In this document: piece by piece, positions 57,896-64,000 of the stretch
Numbering within the stretch: position 1 is the first letter of the stretch
Layout: every line of letters starts with the position of its first letter
NCBI RefSeq assembly: GCF_901709675.1
Contig: NC_051101.1
Location: forward strand, 7,648,501 to 7,712,500
Length of the DNA stretch: 64,000 bases
Direction of reading: 5' to 3'
DNA from: Syngnathus acus
Lineage: Eukaryota; Chordata; Actinopteri; Syngnathiformes; Syngnathidae
Translations under genes and position numbers: made by a program
The notes under the pieces: model-generated
Databases searched by the model: none
What the model was told of the DNA's origin: nothing
Seen by the model: the letters and a program-made list of their open reading frames with translations, nothing else

Positions 57896-60691
57896 TTTCA
57901 AACTTGACTTTAACACCATTTGTTAATATTTTTTTTGCCCCTCACGAACAGGCTGTTTATGTAATACCTGTCCAAGACTTTATGTCTATGACTCAAATTC
58001 GCCCCCGCTGTGCGCTCTTGTGTGCAGGTCCTTGCTGGAGATTCTACATCTGCAGTGAATGTGTCATTATTTCTTTTCTAAGTCTTTCTCCAAGAAACTT
58101 TAGCGGTTTATTAGCCATTGAATTTTAAACTCATAAGGGCTATGGTATAAACCCAGGGAACATATTCATAGGCAGCCAGGGATTGCAGACCTATAAGCCT
58201 TGGCCGTTTTGGCACACATACAAATAAATGGAAGCACACACAAATGCAGATCTCTGAGCAATGCAGTTTAGTCTTCCCACGCTTTACAATGCTCTCATAC
58301 ATCAAGCTCTTGTCTCCCTCCCCACACCGTGTGGGAGGGTGACTACATTGTGACTCAGAGAGAAAGAGAAAAAGTGGTAGCAATGGATAAGGAGTTGGTG
58401 GAGTGGGTGATGTGAGCCTTATTATGGTAGGGAAATGAAAGAGGTGTGCAATTACAAAGTTTGGATGGGATGATAGAGATAATGTGGTCGATAGCGGTGG
58501 GTGTGTGAAGGGCAGCTTGGTGAACTTTGTGAAACTAAGACGAAACAAACTGTTTATGGTTAGTTGTGAGGGTGTTGGATATTATGCTATGGAATCTTTT
58601 ACTGTCTGTTTTTGTCCTTAAATTTCTCTCTTTTAAAAACTTAAACATACTGAAGGCCAAAGTCTTGCAAAACAGTCCAATGTAATGTATCAAATGTATT
58701 CTAAAACTTTCACATGTTAATTTATTCGAGATGTATTAGAAGAAATTAGAAGAAATCGGCCAATTAATTGGTAATTGTTTTTTTCTCTCTCAAATATGGG
58801 TATCAGCCTCAGAAAATTAATATCGTCGAGCCCTAATAAAATGTCCCTGGTTCAACATTAGATTTCCAATACATGATCATCTGCGTATAACTATCTTCAA
58901 AATGTTTCAACATATAAAAGCTCAATACTATGTCACCTCAAGAAAAATAACATTACTTTTCCAAGTGTGCAAAAGTGAGTAATCTATTGAAGAGAGCCTA
59001 CTTGATGACTCACAACCTTGACTCATACTGAAGGAGCTAAAAATCAGTTTTGCCTTTAAGTTAGTTGCAGTGATTGTTGCCTTTTTTGTGCCATAATGCT
59101 GCCAAAAAGCTTTTACGTTTTCTCAAGAGTGGCATGTGTCTAACAACATATGGTTAACCCTAACCACTAACCCTGAAAATAGAACTGCCCTCAAAATACA
59201 ACTGCTTTTAAAAAGGATGAATGGGCCCGATGCTCTGCATAAGGAATGAAAAATCTGAACGTGACTACAAAATCAACTAGGTTTATCCAGATTAAAGCAT
59301 ATTTAGCAATGAGTCTGTGAGGCAAATGCATTGTATTAAAAGACTTTGCAGTTTAAAAGCAACTCATGAGGGGAGAATAATTCCTCTAGAGTTCCAAGAA
59401 GTCATGCAGAAAGCTGGATGGCCACAATATCCCATGAAGGTTGTAATGTCTAAAAGGGAAAGGTAGCGTAAAGGAAAATATAAATCCCTGAAGGTGCCTG
59501 AAGGTGTCAAGCTTGCCTTTGCAAAATACGTGAAATGAGAATTGACCATTTTATGTCAAGGTGTAAAGAGCCATGCCATTATAGCCTAACCTCAATCCTT
59601 TTGGGAGCCTTTGTACCATCCTGAAAAAAGATCTCTATGTGGGTGGGCGACAGTAAAACTCCAAAGAACATTCAGAAAGTTTTAGAATTAACTCATCACA
59701 CAAACTCTTTAAACAGACATCAGATGGGAGTTCACACATCAGTCACCAATGCAAGTGCCTCGTATTAACCCAAGATAAAGCTCAAATGTTCAAGTAGGCT
59801 TTTCTTGATATTTTTGCAGTCACATCTTACATAAGGTGCAGCTAGCTTGGCTATACTGTAATACCAAATGGTGTGTGTGGTGGGTGATGAAAAAACAACT
59901 TATACATATCACACACACAAAAAAGAAAAAACTCAACTACTAAAATGAAACATGGGTGGTAGTACCAATGCTGCTTCAAGGATTTTTATCTTCAGCTGCA
60001 AATAGAGCATTAGTCAAGGTGTAGGGTATTATGTACAGTCCAAATACTGCTAACCTTCTGTTTGAAAGCTACTGGCATTTCACATGGTGGCAATTGTGTG
60101 TTGACTGCCACCTAACATGAATTTGAATGTGACTTTCTCGTTCTGAACACAGTTCTATGCACACTGTTGCAAACACATTTCCTCATTATTTGTTTATTTA
60201 TTTGTTTATTTATTTAACTATTACTTTTACTCCCCTTTTCTGAAAGCTACTTTTTGAAGGAGGTCAGACAGATGGGTAAATGGCCATGAAGGTATACATG
60301 AATCCTAGTCTTTGACCGAGAGCCAGTGGAGTCTCTGTACTTGTACTTGAAGGTTATGGAGGAACTTGTGAGTGAGGCTGTAGAGGAGAGAGTTGCAACA
60401 ATATAAACAGGAGGTGACAAATTGTTGACAAGGATGGAGGCGGTATGTGGGATGAGAGAGGGGCGGAGTCGATTGATGGAAGTATGCTGACTAGGTTTTA
60501 TTGATATGAGAAGAGAATGATAGTGTGATGCTGAACTGTATAGTAAATGCAGATTTTTTTTCTTAGGTGGAATGGATTTAGCAATATGTAAAAATGTCTA
60601 GGCAGGTCTGACATAATTTTGATTATTAAATCAACAACACTAATAGGTTAGTACTTGGATAAGGCAGTATTTGCTGAGATGTGCTAAATGG

Positions 60692-60695
<4 letters not shown>

Positions 60696-60787
<92 letters not shown>

Positions 60788-60790
60788 CGC
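60696..60790. repeat. (GT)n microsatellite ending in (GC)n
   Basis: About 85 bp of pure GT followed by cgcgcgcgcgc. Alternating purine-pyrimidine of this kind can adopt Z-DNA. Confidence 0.95.
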
Positions 60791-63700
60791 ATATGGTCAT
60801 CATAGTATATCTTGAGCAGTTCAGTTGTATAATCTGACAGCGTTTCACCTCTATGTGTCATTTTGGGTGATATTGCCAAGGAGAGCAGCTTTTGCAGCCA
60901 TTCCGCAGTGCCACCCACTACTCTTAACAAAGACACAGAGGCACCCCGATGCAGCAAAACAGGGATAAGCACCATTTTTCCCAATCCAGATATGGCACAT
61001 GGTAGCAATAAACTTGCACATCACAGTGTGATCCGAGACAATTCATCGTCTATGCCATCAAATCTAATGAACCACAATGAGACAGTTAGACCATGTCCTC
61101 GCAGTCAATAGAGTGGGATATACTGACAATTCTCTATTTTCTCCTTCACACCCAATTTCACCCTTCACGGATTCACAGCCCCTTCATAGTAGACTATTTT
61201 TGGGGGAAGTGACAGCTTTTAATATCTAGGATTCCTTCACAACATTGTAGAAGGTAAATGGTGACAATATGCCTGCCAGAAAACACCATCCCTATTTTAT
61301 CCATGTTGCATTGTCATTTGACATGACTGACGAGAGATAGGGGGAAAAAATGAATGCATTATACATTTCTCATTCTCAAAAAAGAAACAGTCAGGAAATA
61401 GCACAATTGTTTAACAAACCGCCAAGACAAAAATGGAATCAATACTGGATGCAGTATCATTGATTTGACATTAAAAATCTCTGTTTTCATGACCAACACA
61501 GGTCTGGCATGAGGCGGAATCTCAATTCATACAGGGGCAGGATAGACGTTTTTGTTGTATTTTCACAGACAGTTTCGCCGTGTTTAAAACGGGCATTTTG
61601 CGCTGTTGTGGGTGTGAACACAAGTGACTTGAATAGCTGCCAATAGAAGCGGCTGCTCTCACTCCGTAATCGCCACAAAAGATGCACAGTCATTGATGTG
61701 ACGGAAGGTGAAACTGATTTGCTGTTGTCTTTCCAGAAGGTCGGCACACACAAACTGCATTCATAAGGGACTGCAAGTAGACCTCCACTAGCTTATAAAG
61801 TTGTCCAGGAAGGTCACAGATCTGTGAAGTGGGCACTTTTTGCATTACCTTCTGCTCGATCGTAGATATATGTGTGTTCCTCTCAGTGCAGTGCTGCACG
61901 TCATGTATGAGAATAACATATCACCAACACACGAGGTGGGTGGGGGGCTTCAAATAAAAGCCTAACCAATAATGATGTGGACATCAATGATTTGTTAGGC
62001 ATTAATTTTGACATAACAGCAAAGGTATACTGCAGAAGGTGTTAGAGAACCAGAGGAAAACATTTACTTCAATTTTAATTATGCTTCTAATGCAGTGTGT
62101 TTAATGACCACCAGGAAAAAAAGGTCATTTCAAACTGAGGAAAAAAAAAATACCATCGATAAATAAATTTAAAAAAAAAAAAAAAAAGGCAGATAGCATT
62201 TAAACAAAGTGGGCTTTCTAACATGGGCTGTATTTTACGTTTCATTCTGTTAGCTTTGACATGTTAACGGTAAAATAGTATTTTTTAAAATGAAATTATA
62301 CTAAAGTAGATTTTTTTTAGAGGCATCCCCTGGAGGCTACGACACCCTTAGCACTTATCTGTATTGCCTCACAGCCAAGCTGGTACTGGCTGCAGTTAAA
62401 ACTTTTATCATGCTCACTGTCATGTACAAACTCTGTATGTCCACATTTGCACGCCGTTTAAGTAAAAAGCAATTTATAAATATAGAAGATGAAAGGGTTG
62501 AAATTGGGTAAATTTGTTAGTGTCCAAAACACAGAAACAATATAAACATAATACATAGATACAGATAACGTGACTTGCGGTACAATGAATTGCCAACGAT
62601 GCTAAATGATGACAGCAATGTGTATTGTATATCAAATTATCGTCATGAATCTTTGTTAGTTGCAAAGATTATTACTGTGGTAAACAGCAAATATACAACC
62701 ATTTTTCTTTCTATAGCCCCTCTTCCTTTTGCATTCACACAAATACATACATACAGTCTTCGAGTCTGCCTGCAAACAGGCTGTAGCAAGCATCAGGCTG
62801 TCATCAGTCTTCAATTTATTTCTACCCACACTGTACCCATGGTACCAAGGACCATACTATACCTTGCTGCCCGCGCATTTACGCTCAACTAAATGCACAT
62901 ATCAGCGCTATACTTTTCCTCAGTCAGCCACCCACCCACCTTCAGTCAACAGGGAGAAGCTCTTGGTTTCAACTTCCAGTGTGACAATTCCACATGCAGT
63001 ACTATAGACAATCACTGAGTGAAACAATGAACTGAAATTAATTCAAGTGGATGTACTAAGGAAAATTAACTTGTATGCAAATGGTTTTGTCTCTGAGGTC
63101 CCAAAACACTCATCAAGTGTGAAATTACACAACAAGGAACCATTTTTCCAACAATCTATTTGCTAAAATATGTCAGTGATAGACTCCTATATTTTCTAAT
63201 TAACATATACAGTACAGTGCAGTACAGTACCACCCCCACACCAAGGCAGTTGTTAGCTGATATAAAATGTCATTTTCAGCCATTAAGCAAAGTACAAGGA
63301 AACACAATCATGTCAAACTTCAAAACATGCACCACACACACAAATATGTACACAAATCAACAGGTGTTAAAGCCTATTCACTTTGTTTTCTTCATGCTCA
63401 CTATGAGGTCGAGCGCAGGGACGACAACGTTCTGGTGCCAGCTTGCCAACGAAATGGTTGCTTAGCGATCGCCATGGAGGCTTTTCCAGCTGGTTGGTGT
63501 ATTGGGTTTTAGCACGCTGAAATCACTCGCTAACTACTGGATGCGCCATCTGACATCACAACAGCACTGCTCCAAAGCTGAATTCTTTGGAACATATCGC
63601 CAGCAAAAAGTGAGTTAAGGGTACCATCATCTTTGTCCAGGCCTGTTTTATGAGTTTACTTTTTAAAATATGATAATTTTAAAATGACTGACTGACTTTC

Positions 63701-64000
63701 ATTGGTTAATTCTCATAGGATGTTCATCTATTATTACATCAGATTCAAGTTATTTCTGTGACCACTGTGGGTTTTTCTTTCATTAACCGAGGGGCACCAA
63801 CCATTTTGTCCGTGTGTATGTATATAAATGTATCATACATAAATAAATAAATATCAAAGGAAAGGATGCACATTATTTGTTGAATACACATTCAATGGAC
63901 TAAAGTATTTCCCCATGCCAAGCCTGCTAGAGGAAACATCTTTCAACAGCAGATGCTCTACCAAATTAGTGGTCATTAACGCCGAAAGGGACAAAGACAC

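Larger units (their letters stand above)
51866..64000 (-). other. Upstream intron of adgrb1, no exon recognised
   Basis: The 12 kb upstream of the linker exon should contain, or lead to, the exons for the N-terminal domain and any first TSR. I searched the minus strand for the WxxW/CSxxC pattern of a TSR and found none. The stretch holds several dispersed repeats, four long microsatellites, a nested 107-bp hAT MITE and a 78-bp tandem duplication. From about 58 to 60.6 kb and 61 to 64 kb I recognise nothing. Exons without conserved motifs could be missed. Confidence 0.55.

Noticed and set aside
51866-64000. A first thrombospondin repeat or N-terminal CUB-like exon of adgrb1
   Set aside because: No WxxW/CSxxC pattern or cysteine-rich exon was recognised on the minus strand. 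I would not place these exons without a transcript.

Overview
The window is vertebrate, most likely teleost fish, genomic DNA. It is AT-rich and holds spliced genes with long introns, many CA/GT microsatellites, and transposon families common in fish (hAT-like MITEs, a Tc1-like end, L2/Rex1-like and RTE/I-like LINE fragments). I cannot name the species.

One gene accounts for all the coding sequence I can support. It lies on the minus strand and encodes adhesion G protein-coupled receptor B1 (ADGRB1, also called BAI1). I recovered 29 coding exons between 51865 and 4107. Their splice sites and phases chain without a break into a 1,294-residue reading frame that ends at a QTEV PDZ ligand and a stop. 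In order the exons encode a short linker, four thrombospondin type-1 repeats (one exon each, all 165 nt), the hormone-receptor motif, the GAIN domain with its GPS cleavage site, seven transmembrane helices, and a long cytoplasmic tail with the RKR (ELMO-binding) region. The N-terminal exons (signal peptide, CUB-like region, any first TSR) were not found and probably lie above 51865, outside or unrecognised in the window. The C-terminal sequence matches BAI1 better than BAI2 or BAI3 as I remember them.

Layout from low to high coordinate: 1-4106 is 3' UTR or downstream DNA; 4107-13494 holds the tail exons and TM6-TM7; 13495-22806 is a 9.3 kb intron; 22807-29905 holds loop 3 back to TM1; 37019-39684 holds the GPS region; 41665-49373 holds GAIN and HormR; 49585-51865 holds the TSRs; 51866-64000 holds repeats and no recognised exon.

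The most unusual object is at 15501-22646, inside the intron between the third-loop exon and the TM6-TM7 exon. A 6.1 kb satellite array built from CCCTAA telomere-like repeats (208-bp monomer, about 1.1-kb higher-order unit) is bracketed by two same-orientation copies of a hAT-like MITE. The outermost ends of the pair, and not the inner ends, carry a perfect 8-bp target-site duplication (gcaaatat). So the whole 7.1 kb behaves like one composite insertion, or like a circle integrated into a resident MITE. Because the host gene is transcribed from the minus strand, its pre-mRNA would carry UUAGGG repeats starting about 160 nt downstream of a 99-nt exon that can be skipped in frame.
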